This document shows positions 1 to 8,681 of a DNA stretch of 42,302 nt, piece after piece; positions within the stretch are counted from its first letter, which is position 1; every line of letters begins with the position of its first letter. The notes under the pieces were generated by a model. The model made no database searches, was not told the DNA's origin, and was given only the letters and a program-made list of their open reading frames with translations. The stretch is from Mitsuaria sp. GD03876 (GTDB taxonomy: Bacteria > Pseudomonadota > Gammaproteobacteria > Burkholderiales > Burkholderiaceae_C), in contig NZ_JAOCCU010000051.1 in assembly GCF_029840635.1 (NCBI RefSeq), forward strand, positions 1-42,302, in the 5' to 3' direction. The translations under genes and the position numbers were made by a program.

Positions 1-3000
1 TCGCCGTGCTCGCCAGCCGCGCGGACGAGGCGGACCAGGCCGCGCGCGCGGCCGCGGCGCAGCGGGACGCGCTGGCGGCGCCGGCCGATGCGGCGATGGA
101 GGCCCTGCGCCCTTCGCTGCGATCGCTGGAAGAAGCGCTGGCGCCGCCGCCGCTGCCGCCCCGGGACACCGACGCGGCGCCGCCGCGGACCGTTCCCACG
201 CTGGCCGAGCGACTGTTGCGTCCGCTGCAGGACCTTCGACTGCGCGCCGGCGCGCCGCGATATGACCTGGCGATCGGCCCCTTCGCCCTGTCCCGGAGCA
301 AGACGCCCCCGCTGTCGGTCGCCGAAGGCCGCCCGCAGGTGTTCGAGGCCACGACCGCCACCAGCGCGCGCGGGCTGAAGGACCTGGACGGCAAGACCCG
401 CGCCGCCGCCGGCCAGGCCACCCGGTTGCTGACGCACGCCGAGCGCGGCGCCGGACCGCCCGCTCCGGCAGCGACCGCCGCGGGCAGCGCGGTGGCCTTC
501 AGCGCCGAACTCGCCCGCCTGTTCCATGCCGACGGCGCGTCGGCCGCTTCCTCGGCCACGACCGCCACGCCGGCGGTCACGCGCCTGGCGCTGACGCTGC
601 TGGACCGCCCCAGCCCCGATGCGGCGCAGCGTCCCGACGGACATCCGCTGCGCTATGAGCAGGCCTTGCTGATCGCCTCGGTGCTGCGCGCCGTCGCCGC
701 CGACGCGGCCCAGGCCGAGCAGGTCTATGAACGGCTGCGCCTGCTCGCGCCATCGGCCCTTGACCCGTGGGCCGTGCCGGCGACCGCCACCGGCCCGGCA
801 GCGACCGCCGAGGCGGCCACCCGCGCCGAATTCACCGCGAGAGCCCTCCCCGGTGCCGATGCCGGCTCCGGTTCCGGCTCGGGCGCCGGTGCCCGCGCCT
901 CGCCCGCGGTCGCGCGCCTGGCCAACGCGGCGCAGCGCGCGCTGGCCGCGACCTCGGGTGGATTCCAGGCGCTGATGGACCTGCAGGGCCTGGCTTTGCC
1001 GCCCGTCGGCGACCCAGGTCGCGAGGCGGCCCAGCTGGCGCTGGAGCGCCACAAGCTCGGTCTGCGCGCCGAGGAGGCGCTGATCGCGCTGGGCCTGCCG
1101 GTGGGCGGCAGCCAGTCGACGACCGACGTCCGGCTCGCGATCGAGGCGCACGCGCAGCGCGCGGAGTTGCTCGATCCGACGCGCCTGGGCACCGGCAACG
1201 CGCGGCGCCGGCCCGGCGGTCCGCATGAGCCCGAGCATCCCGCCACGCTCGCCGCGCAGGCCTTCCTGCACGCGACGGAGAACCTGCGCAACGCCCCCGG
1301 CCAGGCCGAGGTGCGCGGCGACTTCAAGCCCGCGTATGTCGCGCTGCGCAACGGCTTCACCGAAAGCGGCCAGGGATCGGACTTCCACCTGATGGCCAAG
1401 CGGCTGCGCAAGTTCGTGACCTACATCGACCTGGCCTGCAAGACGCCGGAGGGCGAGGCGCCGGGGCGGTTCGACCGGGCGCGCTGGCCGGCGCGCGCGC
1501 TGCGCCGGCTGGCGGGCAAGGACAAGTCGCCGCTGTCGACCTTGCTGAAGTCCGGCCCGGTCGGGACCGCGCTGAAGGTCAAGACGCCGGCGGGCGAGCT
1601 CGACACCGACAAGGACATGAAGGCGCTGCAGCGCGCCTTCGACGGTGCGACGCCAGCCGAGCGCCGCGACATGCTGCGCCAGATGGTCGGCGCGGTCGCC
1701 GCCGACGGGCTGGGCAGCTACAGCGACGCGCGCCGGCATGGCGTGGGCGTGTCGGCGGGCCTGGGCGGCCTGGCCGTGGCGAACGTGGGCGGCGCGTCGC
1801 TGGGCATCTCGCCGATGGTCGACGCCAGCGTCGATCGCACGCGCACCGCGATGCTCAAGGCGACCATCCTGGACACCGGCATCCTGTACCTGGGCAGCGA
1901 GAAGAAGCTCAGCGGCGCGGTGGGCGCCGGCGTGCGCGCGGGGGCGGACGCCGGCCCCTTCGCCAACGTTTCGGCGCAGGCGATGGCGCGGCTGGGCGGC
2001 TCCCACCTGGTGTCCAAGGGCCTCATGATCCGCACCCGCAAGGCGGGCCTGGAGCATCAAGGGCTTTCCGAGGCCCAGACCGCCAACCTGCGCGCCACCG
2101 ACTGGAAGCGCATGAACGAACTGGTGGTGAATTCGATCTTCCAGATCGCCGACCAGCCCAAGGCCGCGCGTCCCGCCAACGGCGGCGCGATGTGGGCGCG
2201 GATGGTGGAGAAGGTCGGCGACTACCGCGACATCTCCTTCGGCTGGAACGAGGCCAAGGCCACCTCGGTCGATGTGTCGGCGTCGCTGGACGCGACCGCC
2301 GCGTTCAAGCTGGCGCCGGGCGTTGGAATCTCCGCGACCGCGGGGATCGGCGTCAAGCAGACGTTGCTGGACCGCAAGACCGCGCGCGACGCGGCCGGCG
2401 CGGCGCGCGGCGTGCAGGCGGAAAGCGGTTCGCGCGCGGCGGTGCGGGTCGGCGCCAACGCGAGCCTCGGCCATCCCGCGGTGCCGCTGCCGGGCGGGCG
2501 CAACCTGGGCCTGTTCGGCCGGCACCGGGTCGGCGTGGAGACCGAACTGGTGCTGCAGTCGCGCAACGGGCTGGTGCGCATCGCCACCGAGGACGGCAAG
2601 GTCCGGCCGGAGCTGTGCGCCAGGAACCGGGAGTTCGGTGTCCGCGACGACTTCATCCGGGTGATGAATACGCAGCGCGACCGCTGGGCGGCGCACCTGG
2701 GCACGCTTGCGCCGGACGGCGCTCCGCGCGGCGGCGAACGGCAGTTCGACGACTTCATGCGCCAGCTGGTCAACCTGCCGACCGGCCCGGCGCGCATCTA
2801 CCTGGAACGGCAATGCCTGACGACCGAGGCGGCCGACGCGATCAACGCCTGCATGGACCGGCTGGCGATCCTGCAGCGCCCGTTGCCGCCGGACACGCCG
2901 CGCGACCCTGGCGCCGCCGAGCAGGCGGAACGCCTGCAGCGCGTGATCGCCGCGCAGGTCGACGCGCCGTCGAGTTGGCGGCCGATCGGGCTGGTCGTCA

Positions 3001-3266
3001 TCCAGCCGATGCAGGTGGCGCACATCGGGCGCAGCGGCCTCGAGGGCGGCGTGTCGACGCTGGCCGACGGCAGCGGCGTCACCGACCGCCTGATGGGCGG
3101 CGGCAAGCTCAGCATCGGCGCCCGCAGCCAGACGGCCAGCAACGGGCAGGTGCTGCTGGCGCTGGATGCCGCGCCGCAGCCGGAGCGCTCGCCGGCGCTG
3201 GGGCTGGCGATGCCGCAGGTGTCCGGGGCGGCCGCGATGCCCGGCGACATGGCCGAGCTGGCGTGA
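1..3266 (+). CDS. Large effector-like protein of unknown family (5' end outside window)
   Basis: The frame is open to the window edge. The first possible start is a GTG at position 6 without a visible ribosome site, so the true start is probably upstream. At least 1086 residues are present. The N-terminal half is Ala/Pro/Arg-rich and low in complexity, with helical stretches and a Gly-Ser run near residue 290. From about residue 575 the protein becomes Gly-rich with alternating small and hydrophobic residues (for example VGVSAGLGGLAVANVGG), then again near 755-790 and 815-840. This looks like serial amphipathic beta strands. No signal peptide or catalytic motif is visible in the part present. 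The size, disordered N-terminus and beta-rich C-terminus resemble large type III effectors such as the AvrE group, but I see no signature that proves this. A surface or autotransported protein is an alternative. The ORF is real by length and codon bias; the function is unknown. Confidence 0.7.
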   Translation, partial: AVLASRADEADQAARAAAAQRDALAAPADAAMEALRPSLRSLEEALAPPPLPPRDTDAAPPRTVPTLAERLLRPLQDLRLRAGAPRYDLAIGPFALSRSKTPPLSVAEGRPQVFEATTATSARGLKDLDGKTRAAAGQATRLLTHAERGAGPPAPAATAAGSAVAFSAELARLFHADGASAASSATTATPAVTRLALTLLDRPSPDAAQRPDGHPLRYEQALLIASVLRAVAADAAQAEQVYERLRLLAPSALDPWAVPATATGPAATAEAATRAEFTARALPGADAGSGSGSGAGARASPAVARLANAAQRALAATSGGFQALMDLQGLALPPVGDPGREAAQLALERHKLGLRAEEALIALGLPVGGSQSTTDVRLAIEAHAQRAELLDPTRLGTGNARRRPGGPHEPEHPATLAAQAFLHATENLRNAPGQAEVRGDFKPAYVALRNGFTESGQGSDFHLMAKRLRKFVTYIDLACKTPEGEAPGRFDRARWPARALRRLAGKDKSPLSTLLKSGPVGTALKVKTPAGELDTDKDMKALQRAFDGATPAERRDMLRQMVGAVAADGLGSYSDARRHGVGVSAGLGGLAVANVGGASLGISPMVDASVDRTRTAMLKATILDTGILYLGSEKKLSGAVGAGVRAGADAGPFANVSAQAMARLGGSHLVSKGLMIRTRKAGLEHQGLSEAQTANLRATDWKRMNELVVNSIFQIADQPKAARPANGGAMWARMVEKVGDYRDISFGWNEAKATSVDVSASLDATAAFKLAPGVGISATAGIGVKQTLLDRKTARDAAGAARGVQAESGSRAAVRVGANASLGHPAVPLPGGRNLGLFGRHRVGVETELVLQSRNGLVRIATEDGKVRPELCARNREFGVRDDFIRVMNTQRDRWAAHLGTLAPDGAPRGGERQFDDFMRQLVNLPTGPARIYLERQCLTTEAADAINACMDRLAILQRPLPPDTPRDPGAAEQAERLQRVIAAQVDAPSSWRPIGLVVIQPMQVAHIGRSGLEGGVSTLADGSGVTDRLMGGGKLSIGARSQTASNGQVLLALDAAPQPERSPALGLAMPQVSGAAAMPGDMAELA

Positions 3267-3403
3267 CGCGCCGGCGGACGCCGCCAGGCGCGGCCGGCCT
3301 CGGGGCATCCGCCTGGGCGCGGGTCGTCGGCGACCTGGAGTAGCCCGTCCCTGTCCCCCTTATCCACGCATGCCCCGGGCGGCATGGGGACACAATCGGC
3401 CGG

Positions 3404-4558
3404 ATGAAGACACTGTGCATCGAGGGCTGGCGGGGGGTGAACCACTCCATCGCGATGGTCAACCAGAACCAGATCCTAGAGATGGTGAAGGACCCGCGGT
3501 TCGAGCTGTTCCACAAGGACGCGCCGTTCTTCCTGCCGCATTGGGACAAGGCCAAGCTGGACTCCGGCTTCGCCGACGAGGAGCGCGCCATCATCGACGC
3601 CCTCCCCGACCCCGGCGACCGGGTCATGGACGTGCGGCTGCGCATCGCCTCGCCGATCCGACTGGGCGATCCCGCCGCCGCGCGCCGCAACGCCAGCTTC
3701 GTCGTCACGGAGTTCGGCCTCTCCGGCAAGAGCTTCGACCCGCCCGAGATGGCGCCCGCGGCGCTGACGCAGGGCGACGACTTCGTCGTCACGCCCACGC
3801 GCTGGTCCAAGGCCCGGCTGGTGGACTACGGCTTCGACGCCGACAAGGTGCATGTCGTGCCGCACGGCTACAAGACCGACACCTTCTTCCCGATGACGCC
3901 CGAGCAACGCCAGGCCGCCCGCGCGGCGCTGGGCATGCAGCCGCACGAGACCGTCTTCACCAACGTCGGCGTCGCGACCTGGAACAAGGGCATCGACCTG
4001 ATCCTGCTGGCCTTCGCCGAGCTGCGCCTGCAGGGCCTGCCGGTGCGGCTGATCCTCAAGGACCACCAGGGCCTGTACGGCATCGGCGTGGAACGCGTCT
4101 TCGCCGAGCTCGCCGCGCGCGCGCCGGCCTTGAATTCGCCGCAGGTGCGCGACGGGATCTCGGTGCTGTCCACCAGCCTGAACCTGCCGCAGCTGCGCTC
4201 GCTGTACGCGCTGTCGGACGCCTATGTCTCGCCCTACCGGGCCGAGGGCTTCAACCTGCCGGTGCTCGAGGCGATGGGCTGCGGCACGCACGTGATCGTC
4301 AGCGGCGGCGGCGCCACCGACGACTTCACGCCGCCCGAGCTCTGCCATCGCTTGCACAGCCGCCCCGGCACCGACGCCGACGCGCCGCAGCCGGTCGGCG
4401 CCTTCGTCGTGCCCGACCTGGACGACCTGCGCGAGGCGATGCTCCAGGTCGTCGAGCAGCGCCTGACCCCGGCGCCGCGCCGCGAGGCCGCGCGCCAGCG
4501 CCTGGCGCAGCGCTTCTCCTGGGCGACGGTGACGAAGCAGCTGCTGGACCTGATGTGA
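3404..4558 (+). CDS. Glycosyltransferase, GT4-like (GT-B fold)
   Basis: 384 residues, the usual size for GT4 enzymes, which transfer a sugar from an activated nucleotide donor to a growing glycan on the cytosolic side. The first half is a Rossmann-like acceptor domain. Near residue 130 is the segment VTPTRWSKARLVDYGF, followed by HVVPHGYKTDTF, which marks the start of the donor-binding half in GT4 proteins. The donor site EGFNLPVLEAMGCG (about residues 279-292) contains the E-x7-E motif of the family, followed by a Gly-rich turn SGGGATDDF. The ATG at 3404 is the only start that keeps a complete fold. The gene overlaps the next one by one base (TGATG), so the two are translationally coupled. 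The acceptor and glycan cannot be told from sequence. Confidence 0.88.
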   Translation: MKTLCIEGWRGVNHSIAMVNQNQILEMVKDPRFELFHKDAPFFLPHWDKAKLDSGFADEERAIIDALPDPGDRVMDVRLRIASPIRLGDPAAARRNASFVVTEFGLSGKSFDPPEMAPAALTQGDDFVVTPTRWSKARLVDYGFDADKVHVVPHGYKTDTFFPMTPEQRQAARAALGMQPHETVFTNVGVATWNKGIDLILLAFAELRLQGLPVRLILKDHQGLYGIGVERVFAELAARAPALNSPQVRDGISVLSTSLNLPQLRSLYALSDAYVSPYRAEGFNLPVLEAMGCGTHVIVSGGGATDDFTPPELCHRLHSRPGTDADAPQPVGAFVVPDLDDLREAMLQVVEQRLTPAPRREAARQRLAQRFSWATVTKQLLDLM

Positions 4559-5310
4559 TGAGCGCCGCCGCCAAGCCCAGCCTGGCCGTCGCCATCGTCG
4601 ACACCGACCTGCATGTGCTGGCGCGCCAGGCGCTGCTGCACAGCATGCGGCTGATGGAGCAGCAGGGCCTGCCGTTCAGCCAGGTGCTGATCTACTCGGA
4701 CCGGCCGGAGCTCTGGCCCGGCCTGCCGGTGATCCCGGTGCCCACGCTGCGCTCGATCACCGAATACAACCTGATCGTCACGCGCCAGCTGGCCGAGCAC
4801 CTCAGCGCCGACCACGTGCTGGTGATCCAGTACGACGGCTTCGTGCTCAACGCCGACCAGTTCTCGCCGCACTTCCTGCACTACGACTACATCGGCGCGC
4901 CCTGGCCCAACTACGAGGACAACGACGTCGGCAACGGCGGCTTCTCGTGGCGTTCCCGGCGGCTGGTGCACGCGGTGGCGCAGCTGGACTACCCGGACCC
5001 GACCGAGGCCGAGGACCTCTTCATCTGCCGCACGATGCGGCCGACGCTGGAGCGCGCCGGCTGCCGCTTCGCGCCCAAGGCGATCGCGCAGCACTTCTCG
5101 GTCGAGTTCCCGGCCGTGCCCTTCCCCACCTTCGGCTTCCACGGCATCTTCCACCTGCCCAACGTCTACCGCGAGATGCCGGACTTCCTGCTCGACCACC
5201 TGTCCGACCGCATCGTCAAGAGCCGCAGCGGCTTCCTGCTGCCCGGGCTGCAGGCGGTGTCGCCGGCGGCCGCGCAGAAGCTGCAGGCGCGCCTGGCGGC
5301 GCTGGGCTGA
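4558..5310 (+). CDS. DUF5672 family protein, probable glycan-modifying enzyme
   Basis: 250 residues. The ATG overlaps the stop codon of the upstream glycosyltransferase, which fixes this start well. The sequence matches my memory of DUF5672: an N-terminal beta-alpha unit (LAVAIVDTDLHVLARQALLHS), a central VIQYDGFVLNADQF near residues 88-101 that resembles an Asp-containing metal or sugar-nucleotide site, then YIGAPWPNYEDNDVGNGGFSWRS and a C-terminal EFPAVPFPTFGFHG. DUF5672 proteins are commonly found among glycosyltransferases and are thought to act on glycans; no reaction is established for this one. No signal peptide or membrane segment is visible, so it should act in the cytosol with its neighbours. 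The family assignment is fairly secure; the enzymatic role is inferred. Confidence 0.85.
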   Translation: MSAAAKPSLAVAIVDTDLHVLARQALLHSMRLMEQQGLPFSQVLIYSDRPELWPGLPVIPVPTLRSITEYNLIVTRQLAEHLSADHVLVIQYDGFVLNADQFSPHFLHYDYIGAPWPNYEDNDVGNGGFSWRSRRLVHAVAQLDYPDPTEAEDLFICRTMRPTLERAGCRFAPKAIAQHFSVEFPAVPFPTFGFHGIFHLPNVYREMPDFLLDHLSDRIVKSRSGFLLPGLQAVSPAAAQKLQARLAALG

Positions 5311-5378
5311 GCGCCCTCGCCCGCCGCCGCTCCGTTGCCCCCTCCAGAATCCCTCGAGTCCTTCCCGAAAGCCCCCCG

Positions 5379-6386
5379 ATGAACGCGAAGAAACAGATCG
5401 TCATCCTGATCCCCCACGGCGTGCAGACCGGCGGTCCGGAGGCGCTGCACCAGCTGTCGGACTCGCTGCTCCGCCAGGGCCACGACGCGCGCGTCTGGTA
5501 CGTGCTGCCGACCGACCTGCCGGCCATCGACGACCTGTTCCGCCGCAACGGCCTGACCGCCGGCACCGCGCTCAAGCTGCAGCCGCGGCCCAACACGGTG
5601 GCCGACTACCAGAAGTACCAGGTCCGGCTGGCCGAGGAGATCGCGATGACGCCGGACACCTGCGTGGTGCTGGCCGAGACCTACGTGCACTGGCTGCGCT
5701 ACTTCCAGCCCTGCACGCCGATGGTCTGGTGGCTGAGCATCGACAACGCCTTCGAGTACCTGTCGGTCAACAAGATCAACATGAACCTGCTGCGCAGCGA
5801 GCGGGTGCTGCACACCTACCAGTCGACCTACGCGCATGACGTGATCCGCGCGCTGGGATGCCTGCGCACGCTGCCGCTGTCGGACTACACGCCGGGCAAG
5901 CCGGCGGCGTCGGACGGGGAACCGGTCGTCGACCCGGCCGCCAAGACCGACATCGCGCTCAACGCCAACCACAAGGTGGTCTACGACGTCGGCGCGATCG
6001 CGGCGCGGCTGGAGCGCGAGAACGGCTGCAAGGTGCACCTGATCCGCGGCCTGACCCGGGCGCAGGTCTACGACGCGCTGGGCCGCAGCAAGCTGTTCAT
6101 CGACCTGGGCAACTTCCCCGGCAAGGACCGCCTGGCGCGCGAGGCGCTGATGCGCGACTGCTGCGTCTTCGCCCTGGACGTCGGCGCGGCGCGCGACTAC
6201 GCGCTGCCCGACGAGTGCTACTTCAAGCCCGACCAGGTCGACCAGGTCTTCGCCGGCGCCGGCGAGCTGATGCGCCGCTACGCGCTCTACCTCGAGCTGT
6301 CCCGCCCCGCGCAGCAGGCGGTGCAACGCGAACGGATGATCTTCGAGCGCGAGGTGGCCGGCCTGGCCCACGCCTTCGGCGCCTGA
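5379..6386 (+). CDS. Glycosyltransferase-like protein
   Basis: 335 residues starting at the ATG at 5379, 68 bases after the DUF5672 gene. The N-terminus (VILIPHGVQTGGPEALHQL) is a Rossmann strand and Gly-Gly turn, as in the first domain of GT-B enzymes. The C-terminal part (SKLFIDLGNFPGKDRLAREALMRDCCVF, about residues 245-272) is where a GT4 enzyme would bind its sugar nucleotide. A clean E-x7-E motif is missing; the nearest equivalent is the Asp/Arg/Glu cluster in DRLAREALMRD. It is probably a divergent glycosyltransferase of the same pathway as the two genes before it. I do not recognise a named family. An upstream in-frame extension from 4947 is an open frame through the neighbouring gene and is not coding. 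Confidence 0.8.
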   Translation: MNAKKQIVILIPHGVQTGGPEALHQLSDSLLRQGHDARVWYVLPTDLPAIDDLFRRNGLTAGTALKLQPRPNTVADYQKYQVRLAEEIAMTPDTCVVLAETYVHWLRYFQPCTPMVWWLSIDNAFEYLSVNKINMNLLRSERVLHTYQSTYAHDVIRALGCLRTLPLSDYTPGKPAASDGEPVVDPAAKTDIALNANHKVVYDVGAIAARLERENGCKVHLIRGLTRAQVYDALGRSKLFIDLGNFPGKDRLAREALMRDCCVFALDVGAARDYALPDECYFKPDQVDQVFAGAGELMRRYALYLELSRPAQQAVQRERMIFEREVAGLAHAFGA

Positions 6387-6520
6387 ATCGGGCGTCCGCG
6401 TCCGGTGGATTCGGGGTTTTCCCGCACCCACCGGCCTTCCCCACGCCGCTGTAGGTGTTTCCCGCACGCGCGAATCGGCACGCGCCGCCTTGAGAAGCGC
6501 GCACTGCCCGCCGAAGATCA

Positions 6521-6534
6521 TTGACGCGCGTCAA
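6521..6534. promoter_or_regulatory. FNR/CRP-like palindrome upstream of the chemotaxis receptor
   Basis: TTGACGCGCGTCAA is a perfect 14-base inverted repeat lying 38 bases before the ATG of the receptor gene. It has the TTGAN6TCAA arrangement recognised by FNR/Dnr-type regulators, whose usual core is TTGAT-N4-ATCAA. It also contains a -35-like TTGACG. Regulator identity is inferred, and chance is possible in GC-rich DNA, although the arms are perfect. Confidence 0.4.
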
Positions 6535-6572
6535 GAAATAGCGCGGCGCATCCATCAGCAGGGGGAAAACAC

Positions 6573-8147
6573 ATGAACTTCTCGAGCCTCAAGGTCAAGA
6601 CCAAGCTCTGGGCCGGCTTCGGCGTGATGGCGGTGATCGTCATCGCCGTCTCCGGCGCCGCGCTGCATTGGCTGGACCAATCCAGTTCTCGCGTCGAGAA
6701 CTACCTGCACGGCGTCGCCGCGCGCGAGCGCCTGGTGATCGCGGTGCAGTCCGCCGCCAAGTCGCGGGCGATCGCGGCGCGCAACCTGGTCCTGGTGACC
6801 ACGCCGCAGGACCGCGCGATGGAACTCGACGCCGTCACCAAGTCCCACGAGGAGGTCAAGCAGTCGCTGGCCAAGCTCAAGGAGCACCTCGCCGGGGCGA
6901 AGGACGCGACGTCGCAGGACAAGGCGATGTTCGACAAGCTCGCCGGCATCGAGGACCAGTACGGCAAGGTGGCGCTGGCCATCGTCGGCCTGGCCAACGA
7001 CGGCAAGCGCGACGACGCCATCGCCAAGATGAACGCCGAATGCCGGCCGCTGCTGGCCGCGCTGCTGGGCGCCACCGGCGAGTTCATCCGCTACGAGGAC
7101 GAGCGTTCCGCCGCCGAGACGCAGGCCGCGTCCGAGCTCTTCGCCACCGACCGCTCGCTGCTGCTGGCCACGGCGGTGTTCTCCGCCGCGATCGCCGGAC
7201 TGCTGGGCTGGCTGATCAGCCGCGCGGTGACCGCGCCGCTGAACCGCGCGATCCGGGTCGCGCAATCGGTGGCCGACGGCGACCTGCGCGAGGAGATCGA
7301 GGTCGACGGCCGCGACGAGCTCAGCCAGCTGCTGACCGCGCTCAAGGCGATGAGCGGCAACCTGTCGTCGATGGTGTCCAACGTGCGCCAGGCCGCCGAC
7401 GGCATCGCCACCGCGTCCACGCAGATCGCCAGCGGCAACCAGGACCTGTCCAGCCGCACCGAGTCGCAGGCCAGCGCGCTGCAGCAGACCGCCTCATCGA
7501 TGGCGCAGATGACCGAGACGGTGCAGGTCAACGCCGAGTCCTCGCGCAAGGCGACCGGGCTGGCCGACGCGGCGGCGCAGGTCGCCGGCCAGGGCGGCGA
7601 GGTGGTGCATCGCGTGATCTCGACGATGGAGGCGATCACCGGCTCCAGCAAGCGCATCGGCGACATCATCGGCGTGATCGACGGCATCGCGTTCCAGACC
7701 AACATCCTTGCCCTGAACGCGGCGGTCGAGGCGGCGCGCGCCGGCGAGCAGGGCCGCGGCTTCGCGGTCGTGGCCAGCGAGGTGCGCGCGCTGGCGCAGC
7801 GCAGCGCCCAGGCGGCCAAGGAGATCAAGACGCTGATCTCCGACAGCGTCGCCAACGTGGACGCCGGCGGCGCGCTCGTGCAGGAGGCCGGCCGCACGAT
7901 GGACGCGGTGATGACGCAGGTCCGCAAGGTCACCGACCTGATGGGCGAGATCAACGCCTCCACCGAGCAGCAGTCGCACGGCATCGTGCAGGTGAACGAG
8001 GCGGTCGCCGCGATCGACCGCGGCACGCAGCAGAACGCCGCGCTGGTCGAGGAAAGCGCCGCGGCGGCCGAGAGCCTGCGCCAGCAGGCGATGGCGCTGA
8101 GCGAGGCGATCGCCCGGTTCAAGGTGCGCGGCGCGGCCGTGGCCTGA
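6573..8147 (+). CDS. Methyl-accepting chemotaxis protein
   Basis: 524 residues. This is a membrane receptor that senses a ligand in the periplasm and controls the CheA kinase at the cell pole. Segment TM1 is at about residues 12-32, followed by a periplasmic helical domain of about 160 residues of the four-helix-bundle type. TM2 is at about 193-215. A HAMP linker follows (TAPLNRAIRVAQSVADGDL), then a long cytoplasmic coiled coil. The hairpin tip (IDGIAFQTNILALNAAVEAARAGEQGRGFAVVA, written here as two adjoining parts IDGIAFQTNILALNAA and VEAARAGEQGRGFAVVA) lies near residues 368-402 and is diagnostic. There is no C-terminal NWETF-like pentapeptide, so adaptation enzymes would be recruited by other receptors. 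The start has a good ribosome site (AGGGGG). No che genes are nearby. The ligand is unknown. Confidence 0.96.
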   Translation: MNFSSLKVKTKLWAGFGVMAVIVIAVSGAALHWLDQSSSRVENYLHGVAARERLVIAVQSAAKSRAIAARNLVLVTTPQDRAMELDAVTKSHEEVKQSLAKLKEHLAGAKDATSQDKAMFDKLAGIEDQYGKVALAIVGLANDGKRDDAIAKMNAECRPLLAALLGATGEFIRYEDERSAAETQAASELFATDRSLLLATAVFSAAIAGLLGWLISRAVTAPLNRAIRVAQSVADGDLREEIEVDGRDELSQLLTALKAMSGNLSSMVSNVRQAADGIATASTQIASGNQDLSSRTESQASALQQTASSMAQMTETVQVNAESSRKATGLADAAAQVAGQGGEVVHRVISTMEAITGSSKRIGDIIGVIDGIAFQTNILALNAAVEAARAGEQGRGFAVVASEVRALAQRSAQAAKEIKTLISDSVANVDAGGALVQEAGRTMDAVMTQVRKVTDLMGEINASTEQQSHGIVQVNEAVAAIDRGTQQNAALVEESAAAAESLRQQAMALSEAIARFKVRGAAVA

Positions 8148-8195
8148 GCGGACCCGCCCGAGGGGCGATCCGAAGCGCATCGGAAAAACGCGACA

Positions 8196-8220
8196 CGGGA
8201 GCCTTCGGGCTTCCGTTTTT
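8196..8220 (+). terminator. Rho-independent terminator of the chemotaxis receptor gene
   Basis: An 8-base-pair stem (8196-8203 with 8208-8215) carries a TTCG tetraloop and is followed by five T residues. One pair is a G-T wobble. It lies 49 bases after the receptor stop codon in the sense direction. Confidence 0.85.
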
Positions 8221-8314
8221 CATGGGAATCGCGCCGGATCGCGCCTCATCGCGGTGCATCACGCACCGGCGTGCGATGACCGAATCAAGCCCCTGCAACC
8301 CGATGCAACCCGTG

Positions 8315-8342
8315 TTGAACTTGCTGCGGCGCAGCATAAAGT
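8315..8342 (+). promoter_or_regulatory. Possible sigma-70 promoter for the small ORF
   Basis: TTGAAC, 16 bases, then TAAAGT, each matching four of six consensus positions. It ends 32 bases before the ATG of the 74-residue ORF and lies after the receptor terminator, so the ORF would have its own transcript. Match quality is modest. Confidence 0.35.
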
Positions 8343-8374
8343 GGCGAGGTGTTCTTCAGCTCGTGAGGTCCAGC

Positions 8375-8599
8375 ATGAGTTCGATCGCCATGACGATGTT
8401 CCTCGACTCCTCGCCCGGGGAGCTCATCGACCTGCCGCACGCCGGCTCCGGCCTGGAGCACCCGCTGGTCTTCGACAGCGCGGCGCGCGAGATCCAGCAA
8501 CTCGCCGCCGACGGCCGCGTCGAGGTGATCCAGCAGCGGACCAAGACCGTCGGTCCGGACACGCTGATCGAGGAACTCCAGTTCCGCCGGTTGAGCTGA
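8375..8599 (+). CDS. Small hypothetical protein (74 aa)
   Basis: Starts at the ATG at 8375 preceded by GTGAGG, a reasonable ribosome site, and ends at 8599. The protein is acidic to neutral and soluble, with no signal peptide or membrane segment and no cysteine. The second half (FDSAAREIQQLAADGRVEVIQQRTK) would form a helix and strand. I recognise no family. Support comes from a promoter-like sequence upstream, a terminator before it that isolates it from the receptor gene, and a REP-like palindrome just after its stop codon. A longer frame running back through the receptor gene is only a shadow. Confidence 0.6.
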   Translation: MSSIAMTMFLDSSPGELIDLPHAGSGLEHPLVFDSAAREIQQLAADGRVEVIQQRTKTVGPDTLIEELQFRRLS

Positions 8600-8618
8600 C
8601 CGGCGCCTCCAACGCCAT

Positions 8619-8663
8619 CCCCCTCTCCCGCACCGCGGGAGAGGGCCGGGGTGAGGGTCGTCG
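8619..8663. repeat. REP-like palindromic intergenic repeat, copy 1
   Basis: A perfect 11-base-pair inverted repeat (CCCTCTCCCGC at 8621-8631 with GCGGGAGAGGG at 8635-8645, loop ACC) is followed by CCGGGGTGAGGGTCGTCG. The same unit, including the flank, occurs in reverse orientation at 39352-39394. It sits between the convergent small ORF and the minus-strand operon, a typical place for REP elements. Confidence 0.75.
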
Positions 8664-8681
8664 CGGACCAGAGCGCCGCCG

